Shown here piece after piece: positions 17,338 through 25,918 of a stretch of DNA of 64,000 nt (position 1 is its first letter; every line of letters starts with the position of its first letter). Source of the stretch: Lentisphaerae bacterium GWF2_57_35 (GTDB lineage Bacteria; Verrucomicrobiota; Kiritimatiellia; CAIQIC01; GWF2-57-35); contig MHBK01000004.1 of NCBI GenBank assembly GCA_001804865.1, forward strand, positions 1-64,000, written 5' to 3'. A program made the position numbers and the translations under genes. A model generated the notes under the pieces. The model did not search any database. It was not told where the DNA came from and was given only the letters and a program-made list of their open reading frames with translations.

Positions 17338-17802
17338 TCAAAACCGGATATAAGCATCAGGTTCCCATGAAGAAATCTTCCACGGCCATTCCTCCGGCGT
17401 TGCGCAGAGATTTTTGGCCACGGGATTGCGTTCGATATACGCATATTTTTCGCTGAATTCCTGCTCGCTTCGTATGCGGTGATCAAAGAAGTTTTCCTGC
17501 CAGAGCACGCCATGATGCGAAGCGTGATAACGTTTCCAATTGCGAACGGTCTGGCTCATCCCTTTCGTGTGATCGAAGGACAGCAGGGCGTGTACGTGAT
17601 CCGGCATAAGAACAAACAGATAGCATGACCATAATTGCCTGTTTGCATAGTAATGAATCGATGACAGCAACTTGAGGCCCAGTTCATCATGCGTCAAGGG
17701 AAGCTGGTTGTTCGATGCACAGCGAATGCGAATGTGGAAGATGGCGACATCCGGAACCCAGCCGGGCGTGTTGTGATGAAGTTTGCTTTTGAGCGGAGTC
17801 AT
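17338..17802 (-). CDS. REP-associated tyrosine transposase (RAYT, Y1/TnpA-REP family)
   Basis: The 154-residue protein belongs to the HUH single-strand transposases. It carries the HUH pair H69-V70-H71 in MPDHVHALLSF, the WQENFFDHRIR block and the likely catalytic tyrosine Y122 in YAYIERNPVAKNL. RAYTs are domesticated relatives of IS200/IS605 transposases that act on REP hairpins. ATG 17802 (MTPLKSKLHHNTPGW) was chosen over upstream in-frame codons because those lie in the repeat. The near-identical 168-bp repeats on both sides are its probable substrates. It appears intact, and the similarity of the flanking repeats suggests recent activity. Confidence 0.88.
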   Translation of the reverse strand: MTPLKSKLHHNTPGWVPDVAIFHIRIRCASNNQLPLTHDELGLKLLSSIHYYANRQLWSCYLFVLMPDHVHALLSFDHTKGMSQTVRNWKRYHASHHGVLWQENFFDHRIRSEQEFSEKYAYIERNPVAKNLCATPEEWPWKISSWEPDAYIRF

Positions 17803-17850
17803 GAAGACAGGATAAAAAAGTGTCGGGCAAGGGCAAGCAGAAAACGAAGA

Positions 17851-18071
17851 GCCCGTCTTCGCCCGCCTGCGCATCGCTACGCGAAGCGTTGCGGGCAGGG
17901 AGAAGCCGGGCCACCTAAGAGGAGACGACATGATGTTTCTTCAGGTGGGCCGCGTTCTCCGTAACGCGGCTTCCGGAACCGAAGAGCCCGTCTTCGGAGA
18001 AGCCGGGCCACCTAAGAGAAGATGGTACGATGTTTCTTCAGGTGGGCCGCGTTCTTCGCAACGCGGCTACT
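17851..18071. repeat. REP-like repeat, right of the RAYT gene
   Basis: Positions 17851-18018 duplicate 17135-17302. An additional half-unit (TTTCTTCAGGTGGGCCGCGT, 18030-18071) follows and reaches the 3' end of the cyclic-nucleotide-binding gene. GCGTTCTCCGTAACGC-type and GCGTTCTTCGCAACGC-type hairpins give strong secondary structure and may also end transcription of that minus-strand gene. Confidence 0.8.
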
Positions 18072-18848
18072 TTACGCGGTCGGCGGATTTTTCAATGTTC
18101 TTAGCGTCAGTTCCGGATAATTCCGGATGAAGGCCAATCGGGAGGATTCTTCGATGGCGACCAGGATGGCGGCGGATTTGGCTCGGACGGATTCCTGGTA
18201 GGGGATTTCAAGAAGAAATTCCTTCAAACCGAGAAAGCCGTCGTTCATGTGGCTGGCGGCAGCATGTTCCGCCTGTCCTTCCACGGTCACTGTGCCGTCG
18301 ATTACTTGATAAAGCGTCTTGGCCGGTTCGCCTTTGTTGAATATCCGGTCTCCTGCCTTTCTGAACAAATGCCGGGCATTCAAGGTGAAGCTCTTTTCCA
18401 ATTGACTGAGATGCTCAGACGTCTCCTTCAGGCGCACCGTGAACTGGCGGCATAACAGGCGGGTAAGCGCCGGATAGTCGTCCAAAACGGCATTCAGGTG
18501 GCTGGGCGACAGCTTGATGGCCGTCACGGCTCCAACACAGCGAACGGACGCGGTTCTGCGGCAGGATCCCAGATAGGCCATCTCGCCGATGAACGAAGGG
18601 GTTTTCGGTTCGCAGGAGATCATAGCCAGCGTGCTGGGACGCCGAACATCGCGGTCCTGACCCGATTGTTCGACCACAAAGCTGCCGCGCAGGACCAAAA
18701 AGATGTTTTTGTCGACGTTGCCTTCCTTGACGATAAACTCGTCGTTCAGGAATCGCAGCGCCTCGACGTCGGTAAATCGTTGAAAAAGGCTTTCAATCTC
18801 CGCTCCAAACGGCATTAAAAAAGGTCTGCAATCGCATTCTTCGGGCAT
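18072..18848 (-). CDS. Protein with two cyclic-nucleotide-binding domains
   Basis: The 258-residue soluble protein contains two cNMP-binding beta-barrels. The first spans about 20-140 (DEFIVKEGNVDKNIFLVLRGSF, then the phosphate-cassette-like FIGEMAYLGSCRRTASVRC, with G-E and R-T-A). The second, from about 150 to the end (FRKAGDRIFNKGEPAKTLYQVIDG), lacks a clear R-T-A cassette. No DNA-binding helix-turn-helix or enzyme domain follows, so it is likely a signalling adaptor. ATG 18848 has AGAGGAGGC seven bases upstream. A CHASE2 adenylate cyclase lies about 11 kb away on the same strand, so cAMP is a candidate ligand. The last residues border the REP repeat. Confidence 0.85.
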   Translation of the reverse strand: MPEECDCRPFLMPFGAEIESLFQRFTDVEALRFLNDEFIVKEGNVDKNIFLVLRGSFVVEQSGQDRDVRRPSTLAMISCEPKTPSFIGEMAYLGSCRRTASVRCVGAVTAIKLSPSHLNAVLDDYPALTRLLCRQFTVRLKETSEHLSQLEKSFTLNARHLFRKAGDRIFNKGEPAKTLYQVIDGTVTVEGQAEHAAASHMNDGFLGLKEFLLEIPYQESVRAKSAAILVAIEESSRLAFIRNYPELTLRTLKNPPTA

Positions 18849-18983
18849 GACCGCCTCCTCTGAAAGTCCCCGCATTCCGATAAGGGGAGTGTAGGAAGCG
18901 CAGGAGGTCTATGCAATCCCGGAATAGGGACGTTTTTGACAGAATTCTTGCGTAAAGACGCGTTATCCGTATAGTTGTTGGGC

Positions 18984-20384
18984 ATGAAGAAGACTCTTTT
19001 TGAAAAAATTTGGGACCGGCATGTGGCAAAAACACTGCCGGATGGTTCTGTTTTGCTGTATATCGACCGGCAGTTGGTTCATGAAGTGACCAGCCCTCAA
19101 GCCTTTGAGGGGTTGAGGCTCTCCGGGCGGAAAGTCCGGCATCCGGAGTTGACGTTTGCCACCATGGATCACAACGTTCCGACCACGGACCGGGCGGAAA
19201 TCCGAGATCCGATCGCAAAGGCGCAAATCGAGATGCTCGAGAAGAATTGCAGCGATTTCGGCGTGACCTTGTACGGCTTGAATAACGACCGGCAGGGCGT
19301 GGTGCACATCATCGGCCCCGAGCTGGGCTTGACCCTGCCGGGCACGACGATCGTTTGCGGCGATTCCCATACCGCGACCCACGGCGCCTTTGGCGCCCTG
19401 GCGTTCGGCATCGGCACGTCGGAAGTGGAGCACGTACTGGCCACGCAGACCTTGCGGCAAATCAAACCCAAGACGTTCCGCGTGGAGTTTACCGGGCGTC
19501 TGCAAAAAGGCGTCACGTCGAAAGACATGATCCTGAAGCTGATCGGCCTGATCGGAACGGCCGGCGGCACGGGGTATGTGCTCGAATTTTGCGGAGAAGC
19601 CGTCCGGCGTCTTTCGATGGAAGCGCGCATGACCATGTGCAATATGAGCATCGAAGCCGGCGCTCGCGCCGGATTGATCGCGCCGGACGAGGTGACCTTC
19701 GACTACATCCGCAGCGAGAACCGTCCTTTCGCGCCGCAGGGGAAGGCGTTGGAAGACGCCCTCGCCATGTGGAAGACGTTGCCGAGCGATCCCGACGCTT
19801 CCTATGACCGCACGTTGGTCATCCATACCGACGAGATCGCCCCGCAAGTGACGTGGGGGACAAGCCCGGGCATGGTAGGGGATGTGACGGGCGTGGTGCC
19901 CGATGCGGACAAGGTCCCGGGCTACAGCCGCAAGGACGTCGAGCAGGCGTTGGATTATATGGGACTCCAGTCCGGCATGCCGATGACGAGCATTCGCCTG
20001 GATACGATTTTTATCGGTAGCTGCACGAACGGCCGCATGGAAGACTTCCGCCGCGCGGCGGCGGTTCTGCGCGGCCGCAAGGTGGCCAAGGGCGTGCGCG
20101 TGCTGGTCGTTCCGGGATCGGAATGGGTTCGTCGGCAGGCCGAAGCGGAAGGTTTGGACAAGATCTTCACCGACGCCGGCGCCGAGTGGCGTTTTGCGGG
20201 GTGCAGCATGTGTCTGGCAATGAATCCGGACCAGCTCAAACCCGGCGAACGTTGCGCATCGACATCCAACCGCAACTTCGAAGGGCGGCAGGGCAAGGGC
20301 GGACGGACGCATCTGGTCAGCCCGGAAATGGCGGCTGCGGCCGCGGTGGAAGGTCATTTTGTGGATTTCCGAACCTGGATTTGA
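18984..20384 (+). CDS. leuC: 3-isopropylmalate dehydratase large subunit
   Basis: LeuC with LeuD isomerises 2-isopropylmalate to 3-isopropylmalate in leucine synthesis. The 466-residue sequence starts [14 protein letters not shown] and keeps aconitase-family hallmarks: [26 protein letters not shown], and 4Fe-4S cluster cysteines in FIGSCTNGR and [10 protein letters not shown], then [16 protein letters not shown] 18984 was used; an in-frame TTG lies 9 bases upstream. leuD follows 18 bp downstream, so the two form an operon. No leuA or leuB is seen in the window, so they must be elsewhere. Length and motifs are typical of the bacterial two-subunit enzyme. Confidence 0.97.
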   Translation: MKKTLFEKIWDRHVAKTLPDGSVLLYIDRQLVHEVTSPQAFEGLRLSGRKVRHPELTFATMDHNVPTTDRAEIRDPIAKAQIEMLEKNCSDFGVTLYGLNNDRQGVVHIIGPELGLTLPGTTIVCGDSHTATHGAFGALAFGIGTSEVEHVLATQTLRQIKPKTFRVEFTGRLQKGVTSKDMILKLIGLIGTAGGTGYVLEFCGEAVRRLSMEARMTMCNMSIEAGARAGLIAPDEVTFDYIRSENRPFAPQGKALEDALAMWKTLPSDPDASYDRTLVIHTDEIAPQVTWGTSPGMVGDVTGVVPDADKVPGYSRKDVEQALDYMGLQSGMPMTSIRLDTIFIGSCTNGRMEDFRRAAAVLRGRKVAKGVRVLVVPGSEWVRRQAEAEGLDKIFTDAGAEWRFAGCSMCLAMNPDQLKPGERCASTSNRNFEGRQGKGGRTHLVSPEMAAAAAVEGHFVDFRTWI

Positions 20385-20402
20385 GGATAAAGGAGTTTTT
20401 TC

Positions 20403-21044
20403 ATGGAATCGTTTAAAGTTCATCGGGGTGTGGTGGGCGTGGTAGATCGGGCCAATGTCGATACGGACCTGATCATACCCAAGCAGTTCTTGAAATCGAT
20501 CAAGCGGACGGGATTTGGCGAGGCGTTGTTCTTCGACTGGCGATACCAGAAGGACGGCTCTCCCGATCCGGCGTTCAACCTCAATACGCCCCGATTCAGC
20601 GGCGCCAGCATTCTGGTGGCTCGCAATAATTTTGGGTGCGGCTCCAGCCGCGAGCATGCCGTTTGGGCGGTCATGCAATACGGGTTCAAGGCGGTCATCG
20701 CCCCGTGGCAGAAGCGCGGCGATGCTCATGTGCCGGCCTTTGCCGACATCTTTCGCAACAACAGCATCAATAACGGGCTGTTGACGATCGAAATTTCCGA
20801 AGCCGAAGTGGATGAAATTTTCAAGGCGGTGGAAGCCGCCGGCCGGCTGGAAATGACCATCGATCTCCCGAAGCAAAGCCTCACGCTCCACGGCGCAACG
20901 GAAAAAGTTTATCGTTTCGAGATCGATCCGGGCGTGAAAGAGCGGCTGCTAAATGGGCTCGACGAGATCGGTTTGACGCTTCGTCACGAGGCGGATATTA
21001 CCGCTTTCGAAAAAGGTCACAACGTTCAGATGGCCGCGCGCTGA
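20403..21044 (+). CDS. leuD: 3-isopropylmalate dehydratase small subunit
   Basis: LeuD supplies the swivelling domain that completes the LeuC active site. The 213-residue protein has the NVDTDLIIPKQFLK start, the NFGCGSSREHAVWA loop and the FRNNSINNGLL stretch typical of the family. AAAGGAG lies seven bases before the ATG at 20403, a clear ribosome-binding site. It is directly downstream of leuC on the same strand. Confidence 0.97.
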   Translation: MESFKVHRGVVGVVDRANVDTDLIIPKQFLKSIKRTGFGEALFFDWRYQKDGSPDPAFNLNTPRFSGASILVARNNFGCGSSREHAVWAVMQYGFKAVIAPWQKRGDAHVPAFADIFRNNSINNGLLTIEISEAEVDEIFKAVEAAGRLEMTIDLPKQSLTLHGATEKVYRFEIDPGVKERLLNGLDEIGLTLRHEADITAFEKGHNVQMAAR

Positions 21045-21063
21045 AGTCGTTCGGCAGGTTGTA

Positions 21064-21810
21064 ATGCTTAGAAATACATTTCTCCACATCCAGGGAGTAG
21101 GCGCTTCTACCGAGCGTAAGATTTGGGGAAAAGGCCTGCACAACTGGGCGGAGTTCTTATCCGCCCACGCGTCCGGCCAACTGGCTGGCCGCACCCTGGC
21201 GGGTATTGTGCCCGATGTGGAGGAGTCCGTTCGCCGGTACGATGCCGGCGACTGGAACTTCTTCGATCAAGCTTTGCCCTCCAATCATAAATGGCGCGCC
21301 TTCGGAGATTTTTCCGGGCGCGCCCTTTATGTCGATATCGAGACGACCGGTTATGGCGGGGACGATCAAATCACCGTCATCGGCGTCTACAATGGCCGCG
21401 AGACCAAATCCTTCGTATGGGGCCGCGATCTGGAGAAAGCCGTCGATGAAATCGAAGGCTATCCGCTGATCGTTACATTCAACGGCATGCTGTTCGATAT
21501 GCCCATCATCCGCGAGCGCTTTCGGTACAATCTGTTTAACCACATCCACGTCGATCTGCGGTTTCCGCTTCGGGCGTTGGGCTACAGCGGCGGGCTCAAA
21601 AAAATCGAACAAGTCATGGGCATCGAACGTACGGCGCGCACGACGGGGATGAGCGGTTGGGATGCGGTGCGCCTCTGGCACGAATACCAGCACGGCAGCC
21701 AGGAATCCCTGGACGTCCTGCTGGAATATAATCGCGAGGATATCGTAAATCTCGAGCCGCTCATGCGCTTTGTGTTTGAGCAGATGACGAGCAAAACGGC
21801 TGGAATGTGA
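21064..21810 (+). CDS. RNase H-like 3'-5' exonuclease (YprB family)
   Basis: The 248-residue protein has an N-terminal region of about 75 residues (MLRNTFLHIQGVGASTERKIW, HhH-like) followed by a DEDD-type exonuclease fold. Acidic motifs are VDIETTGYGG (Exo I), TFNGMLFDMPII (Exo II) and YNREDIVNL (Exo III). These fit the RNase_H_2/YprB family, thought to degrade or process nucleic acids. It begins 19 bp after leuD and may be co-transcribed with it, although no functional link is evident. Confidence 0.85.
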   Translation: MLRNTFLHIQGVGASTERKIWGKGLHNWAEFLSAHASGQLAGRTLAGIVPDVEESVRRYDAGDWNFFDQALPSNHKWRAFGDFSGRALYVDIETTGYGGDDQITVIGVYNGRETKSFVWGRDLEKAVDEIEGYPLIVTFNGMLFDMPIIRERFRYNLFNHIHVDLRFPLRALGYSGGLKKIEQVMGIERTARTTGMSGWDAVRLWHEYQHGSQESLDVLLEYNREDIVNLEPLMRFVFEQMTSKTAGM

Positions 21811-21930
21811 TCGCCATTCCATGTTGGACTGCGTAGATCCATCCTTGCATGCTGCTGACTACAAGTAAATAACATAGATTTGACGGATGTTTATTGAATT
21901 CCCGGCAAGTTGTTGCACAATACGCATATT

Positions 21931-22662
21931 ATGGAACAAAAGTTGGAGTTCAGCATTCTCCCTCAGCCGACGGATTCGACGTGCGGTCCGACTTGTCTGC
22001 ATGCGGTGTATGCTTACTACGGCGATTCCATTCCCCTGGAGGCGGTAATCCAGGAAGTTCCGATGCTGGAGAGCGGGGGGACTCTGGTGGTTCAACTGGC
22101 GGTTCATGCGCTGAGCCGGGGCTATTCCGCGACGATTTATTCCTACAACATGCAGTTGCTCGATCCGACCTGGTTTCCCCTCGATCGCTCCGCCTTTTGC
22201 CGGAAGTTGGTGGCGCAGGCCCGGGTGAAGGATATCCCCCGATTGCAGTTCGCCACCGAGGCTTACCTAAAGTTCATTGAACTCGGCGGCGAGTTGCGGC
22301 ACGAAGATTTGACCAAGCATCTTATCCGCAGGTATCTCGACCGGGCCATTCCGCTTCTGACCGGCTTGAGTGCGACCTATCTGCATCGCACGCCGCGAGA
22401 AGTGGAGTGGAAAATTCCCCCGGAGGACGATGTCGGCGGCGACCCGGTGGGGCACTTCGTGGTGCTGTGCGGTTACAGCCGCGAGGAGCGCGCGGTTCTG
22501 GTGGCCGATCCCCTCTGGCCCAATCCCATGGCCGACAGTCATATTTATCTCACCGGCATCGATCGCGTCATCTGCGCCATTTTACTTGGTATTATGACCT
22601 ACGATGCCAATTTGTTGATTATTACTCCACCTCACCTGGAAGGGCGGTTGCCAATGTCATGA
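21931..22662 (+). CDS. Papain-like C39-type cysteine peptidase of an amidoligase operon
   Basis: The 243-residue protein has a C39-like papain fold. The catalytic Cys is in PTDSTCGPTCLHAVYAYYG, the His in GHFVVLCGYS, and an Asp in VLVADPLW. There is no signal peptide or membrane segment, unlike bacteriocin-processing C39 domains fused to ABC transporters. ATG 21931 places the Cys near residue 18. The stop overlaps the start of the next gene as ATGA (22659-22662), implying translational coupling. The order peptidase, RimK-like ligase, GCS2-like ligase is a conserved but uncharacterised set in other bacteria. The peptidase may trim or release a peptide made by the two ligases. Confidence 0.8.
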   Translation: MEQKLEFSILPQPTDSTCGPTCLHAVYAYYGDSIPLEAVIQEVPMLESGGTLVVQLAVHALSRGYSATIYSYNMQLLDPTWFPLDRSAFCRKLVAQARVKDIPRLQFATEAYLKFIELGGELRHEDLTKHLIRRYLDRAIPLLTGLSATYLHRTPREVEWKIPPEDDVGGDPVGHFVVLCGYSREERAVLVADPLWPNPMADSHIYLTGIDRVICAILLGIMTYDANLLIITPPHLEGRLPMS

Positions 22663-24131
22663 ATATACTTGTCGTAGTAAATAATCCCATCGATTGGCCG
22701 TTGAAAATACAGGGGGTCAATGTCGTATCGGCCTGGGTTTATCTGACCGATCCCCAATACATGGAAATGAACAGCACGCGCGTGTTCAACCTCTGCCGTT
22801 CCTATCGATATCAGAGCGTTGGCTATTATGTCTCGCTCCTTGCGGCCGCCCGCGGCCATAAGCCGATCCCAAGCGTCACGACGATTCAGGATGTGAAATC
22901 GCTGACGATCATCCGGGCCGTTTCCGACGACCTGGACGAAACGATGCAGGAAAGTCTGGCGACCATTCAGTCGAATGCGTTTACCCTGAGCATCTATTTC
23001 GGCCACAACATGGCCAAACGCTACGAGCGGCTCAGCCTGGAGTTGTTCAATCTGTTCCAGGCCCCTTTCCTTCGCGCCCATTTTGTGCGCGAGGAGGACC
23101 GCTGGCAGTTGCAAAGCATCCGGCCCATTGCCGCCAGCGAAATTCCGGAATCCCACATTAAATTTGTCGTCGATGTGGCCACAGGCTTCTTTTCGGGACG
23201 TCGCGCCCGGATCGCCCGCAAGGCTCCTCCGCGATATACGATGGCCATTCTGTGCAACCAGGAGGAAGGCAACAAACCCTCCAACGACGGGGCCTTGGAG
23301 CGGTTCGAAAAAGCCGCCGAGAAGCTGGGCATCGAAGTGGAGATGATCGACCGGGACGATTTCGCCCGGCTGGCCGAGTTCGACGCCTTGTTCATCCGCG
23401 AGACCACCAGCGTCATGCACCATACCTATCGCTTTGCCCGGCGCGCGGAGGCCGAAGGCTTGGTGGTCATCGACGATTCCAAGTCCATTCTTCGGTGCAC
23501 CAACAAAGTGTATCTGGCCGAGTTGCTCGACCGGTACGACATCCGTACGCCCAAGACGATCATCGTCCACAAGGACAACGTCGACCGGATCATTCCCGAG
23601 CTGGGCTTGCCGTGCGTGCTGAAGCAGCCGGACAGTTCGTTCTCGCAAGGGGTGGTCAAGGTGGAGAACGAAACCCAGCTTCAGCAGGAGGTTTCCCGCC
23701 TGCTGGATAAATCCGATCTGATGATCGCGCAGGAATTCATTTCGACGCCTTTTGATTGGCGCATCGGGGTGTTGGACAAGCGGCCGCTGTATGCCTGCAA
23801 ATACTACATGGCGCGCCGGCACTGGCAGATCATCCAGCGTACCGGGGAAGGCGAGTCCAATTTCGGGCGCGTCGAGACGCTCCCGGTCGAACTGGCGCCG
23901 CGCCAGGTCGTCCGGACGGCTGTCAAGGCCGCCAATCTGATCGGCGACGGCTTGTACGGGGTCGATCTCAAGCAGGTCGAACGGCAATGCTACGTGATCG
24001 AAGTCAACGACAATCCCAGCATCGATGCCGGCTTCGAAGACGATGTGTTGAAGGACGAACTGTATTTCCGGATCATGGAAGTTTTTCTCCGCCGCATCGA
24101 ACAAACCAAATTTGCATGGGCCCGCTCATGA
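22659..24131 (+). CDS. RimK-family ATP-grasp ligase with N-terminal companion domain
   Basis: The 490-residue protein has an N-terminal domain of about 195 residues (VFNLCRSYRYQSVGYYVSLL, ESHIKFVVDVA) and a C-terminal ATP-grasp ligase (about 200-490). Motifs include FDALFIRETTSVMHHTYRFA, LPCVLKQPDSSFSQGVVKVE (nucleotide-binding Lys and flexible loop) and YGVDLKQ...VIEVNDNPSIDAG (metal-binding Glu and Asn). RimK-like enzymes join amino acids through acyl-phosphate intermediates. The start and stop both overlap the neighbouring genes by ATGA, so the three proteins are probably made in fixed ratio. The substrates are unknown. Confidence 0.9.
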   Translation: MNILVVVNNPIDWPLKIQGVNVVSAWVYLTDPQYMEMNSTRVFNLCRSYRYQSVGYYVSLLAAARGHKPIPSVTTIQDVKSLTIIRAVSDDLDETMQESLATIQSNAFTLSIYFGHNMAKRYERLSLELFNLFQAPFLRAHFVREEDRWQLQSIRPIAASEIPESHIKFVVDVATGFFSGRRARIARKAPPRYTMAILCNQEEGNKPSNDGALERFEKAAEKLGIEVEMIDRDDFARLAEFDALFIRETTSVMHHTYRFARRAEAEGLVVIDDSKSILRCTNKVYLAELLDRYDIRTPKTIIVHKDNVDRIIPELGLPCVLKQPDSSFSQGVVKVENETQLQQEVSRLLDKSDLMIAQEFISTPFDWRIGVLDKRPLYACKYYMARRHWQIIQRTGEGESNFGRVETLPVELAPRQVVRTAVKAANLIGDGLYGVDLKQVERQCYVIEVNDNPSIDAGFEDDVLKDELYFRIMEVFLRRIEQTKFAWARS

Positions 24132-25375
24132 GTCGGGCGCGGACGTTAGGGCTTTTTCAGGGCTACGGCGTCGAGTGCGAATACATGGTGGTCGATCGCG
24201 AATCGCTGGACATACGTCCGGTGGTCGACGAGCTGTTCCGGTCCATAGCGGGCGATTATGTGTCGGACATCGAATGCGGCCAGGTGGCGTGGTCCAACGA
24301 GCTGGTGCTGCATGTAGTGGAAATGAAAACCAATGGGCCCGCGCCCGAGTTGGCCGGCGTGGCGGCGCGGTTCGATCGGAATGTCGGGGAACTGAACCGG
24401 CGGCTGGCGCCGATGGGCTGCCGGTTGATGCCGACCGCGGCTCATCCCTGGATGAATCCGTCGCGCGAAATGCGCCTCTGGCCTCACGAGTACAGCCCCG
24501 TCTACGAAGCCTTCAACCGGGTTTTCGATTGCCGCGGACACGGGTGGGCCAATTTGCAGTCGTGCCATTTGAATCTGCCGTTTTCCAATGACGAGGAATT
24601 TGGACGGCTCCATGCGGCCATTCGGCTGCTTCTGCCGATCCTGCCGGCCTTGGCCGCCAGTTCCCCCATGCTGGACGGACATCCGACGGGTTGGATGGAT
24701 ACGCGCTTACGCGAATACCGCAACAATTGCCGGCGAATTCCCTCCATCGCCGGCGCGATCGTTCCGGAGGCTGTTTTCACGCGGCGGGCCTACCGCGAAA
24801 AAGTTTTCCAGCCCATGTACCGCGATATCGCGTCGTGCGACCCGGATGGCGTGTTGCAGGACGAGTTTCTCAACGCGCGCGGCGCCATTGCCCGCTTCCA
24901 GCGGCACGCCATTGAAATCCGGGTGCTCGATATTCAGGAGTGTCCACGGGCAGACCTGGCCATTCTGCAGTTGATTGCGCGGGTTCTGCGCGAGTTGGTT
25001 CTCCAGCGCTGGGTCGGCCTTGACCGGCAAAAATCGTTTGAAACGAAACGCCTGGCCGGCATTTTGGAAGCCACCATGAAAGACGCGGAGTCCGCCGTCA
25101 TTGTAGATCCCGAATATCTCCAGGCCTTTCAATGCGAAATGCCGGTTTGCACGGCGGGCGAGTTATGGCAGCACTTGTTTCAGTTGGTCCGCATAACGGC
25201 TGGGAACGAGAACCACGACGATTGGGCCGCGCCCATGAAAGTCATTCTTCGGGAAGGCTCGCTGGCCCGGCGGATCGCACGGGCGCTGAAAGGAGACTAC
25301 TCCCGGGAACGCCAGAAAGAAGTGTACAGCCGGCTCTGCGATTGCCTGGCCGAGGGAAGGATGTTTGTGGCGTGA
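24128..25375 (+). CDS. GCS2-type carboxylate-amine ligase
   Basis: The 415-residue protein belongs to the glutamate-cysteine ligase 2 family (glutamine-synthetase-like fold). Metal/ATP-binding acidic residues appear in YGVECEYMVVDRE and in VVEMKTNGP; HSLRLNL-like and substrate-binding blocks include SCHLNLPF and RHAIEIRVLDIQECPRADLA. Family members activate a carboxylate with ATP and couple it to an amine. It is the last gene of the three-gene operon and overlaps the ligase upstream by ATGA. Both ligases together suggest synthesis of a small peptide or a modified amino acid. Glutathione synthesis is possible but not indicated by the peptidase neighbour. Confidence 0.88.
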   Translation: MSRARTLGLFQGYGVECEYMVVDRESLDIRPVVDELFRSIAGDYVSDIECGQVAWSNELVLHVVEMKTNGPAPELAGVAARFDRNVGELNRRLAPMGCRLMPTAAHPWMNPSREMRLWPHEYSPVYEAFNRVFDCRGHGWANLQSCHLNLPFSNDEEFGRLHAAIRLLLPILPALAASSPMLDGHPTGWMDTRLREYRNNCRRIPSIAGAIVPEAVFTRRAYREKVFQPMYRDIASCDPDGVLQDEFLNARGAIARFQRHAIEIRVLDIQECPRADLAILQLIARVLRELVLQRWVGLDRQKSFETKRLAGILEATMKDAESAVIVDPEYLQAFQCEMPVCTAGELWQHLFQLVRITAGNENHDDWAAPMKVILREGSLARRIARALKGDYSRERQKEVYSRLCDCLAEGRMFVA

Positions 25376-25395
25376 AGGGGGGGCGGGGGGAGGAG

Positions 25396-25472
25396 AAGTG
25401 ATCAGTAAGCAGTGATCAGTAATCAGTAAGCAGTGATCAGTAATCAGTGAACAGTGATCAGTAATCAGTGAT
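25396..25472. repeat. Heptamer tandem array (CAGTRAN), 11 units
   Basis: Eleven consecutive 7-bp units fit CAGT(G/A)A(T/G/A), for example CAGTGAT, CAGTAAT, CAGTAAG and CAGTGAA; only the first base of the first unit deviates. The array follows the ligase stop by 20 bp. An equivalent 15-unit array lies at 49156-49260. Such short tandem heptamers resemble the STRR class known from cyanobacteria. Function unknown; unit number is likely to vary between strains. Confidence 0.9.
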
Positions 25473-25484
25473 TCGCAAACAGTG

Positions 25485-25697
25485 TCAGGCCATCACGTTG
25501 ACGTTTCGTCCGGTGGTGTCGGTCGCGGGGAAGGGGGAGGCGCCGGGAACCATCGCGCGACGGGCTTTGAAAAGCTTGTTCAGGTGTTGAGAAAAATCCA
25601 TATCGGCGCGCCAGGCATTGGAAACGCGGGTAAGCGATTTGAAAAGCTGCCGGGCATCTATACCCATCGGCATCATCATGGGAGGTTCAATATTCAT
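25485..25697 (-). CDS. Small protein, tandem paralogue 2 of unknown function
   Basis: The 70-residue protein MNIEPPMMMPMGIDARQLFK... has an AGAGGC ribosome-binding site just before the ATG at 25697. It aligns without gaps over its full length to the neighbouring 70-residue protein (25918-25706), with 19 identities by eye, including PM, D-A-QLF, WR, MD, TG and VN...A. The stop of the neighbour is 8 bp from this start, so the two form an operon made by duplication. No known domain is recognised. The helix around IDARQLFKSLTRVSNAW and the absence of a signal peptide suggest a small cytoplasmic protein. Confidence 0.6.
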   Translation of the reverse strand: MNIEPPMMMPMGIDARQLFKSLTRVSNAWRADMDFSQHLNKLFKARRAMVPGASPFPATDTTGRNVNVMA

Positions 25698-25705
25698 AAG
25701 CGCCT

Positions 25706-25918
25706 CTATGCGATCAGATTTACGCGATGGCCTGTTCGGGATGACGACGGCGTAATGGGCGCCGCCTTTAGGAGTTTTACCTTCAGGTGCAGAGCGGCTC
25801 GGGAGCTGTCGGTCATGTCCATTTCGCGCCGCCAGCGCGCGGCGTTTTTGTGGATTTCCTCAAAAAGCTGCGAGGCATCCACCCGCATGGGGAACACGAT
25901 CCGAAGGTCGTCGCTCAT
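25706..25918 (-). CDS. Small protein, tandem paralogue 1 of unknown function
   Basis: The 70-residue protein MSDDLRIVFPMRVDASQLFE... starts at ATG 25918, five bases after GGAGG. It is the first gene of a two-gene minus-strand unit and a full-length paralogue of the next gene. Conserved positions cluster in the predicted helix (D-A-x-Q-L-F, then WR...MD) and at the C-terminus (TG..VN..A). The conservation after divergence and the two good ribosome-binding sites argue that both are translated. No function is inferred. Confidence 0.6.
   Translation of the reverse strand: MSDDLRIVFPMRVDASQLFEEIHKNAARWRREMDMTDSSRAALHLKVKLLKAAPITPSSSRTGHRVNLIA

Noticed and set aside
18963..20891. 642-codon open frame antisense to leuC-leuD
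   Set aside because: It mirrors the high-GC third positions of two certain genes, has no family resemblance and no ribosome-binding site. The same holds for long antisense frames at 3334-5157 and 22632-24104.
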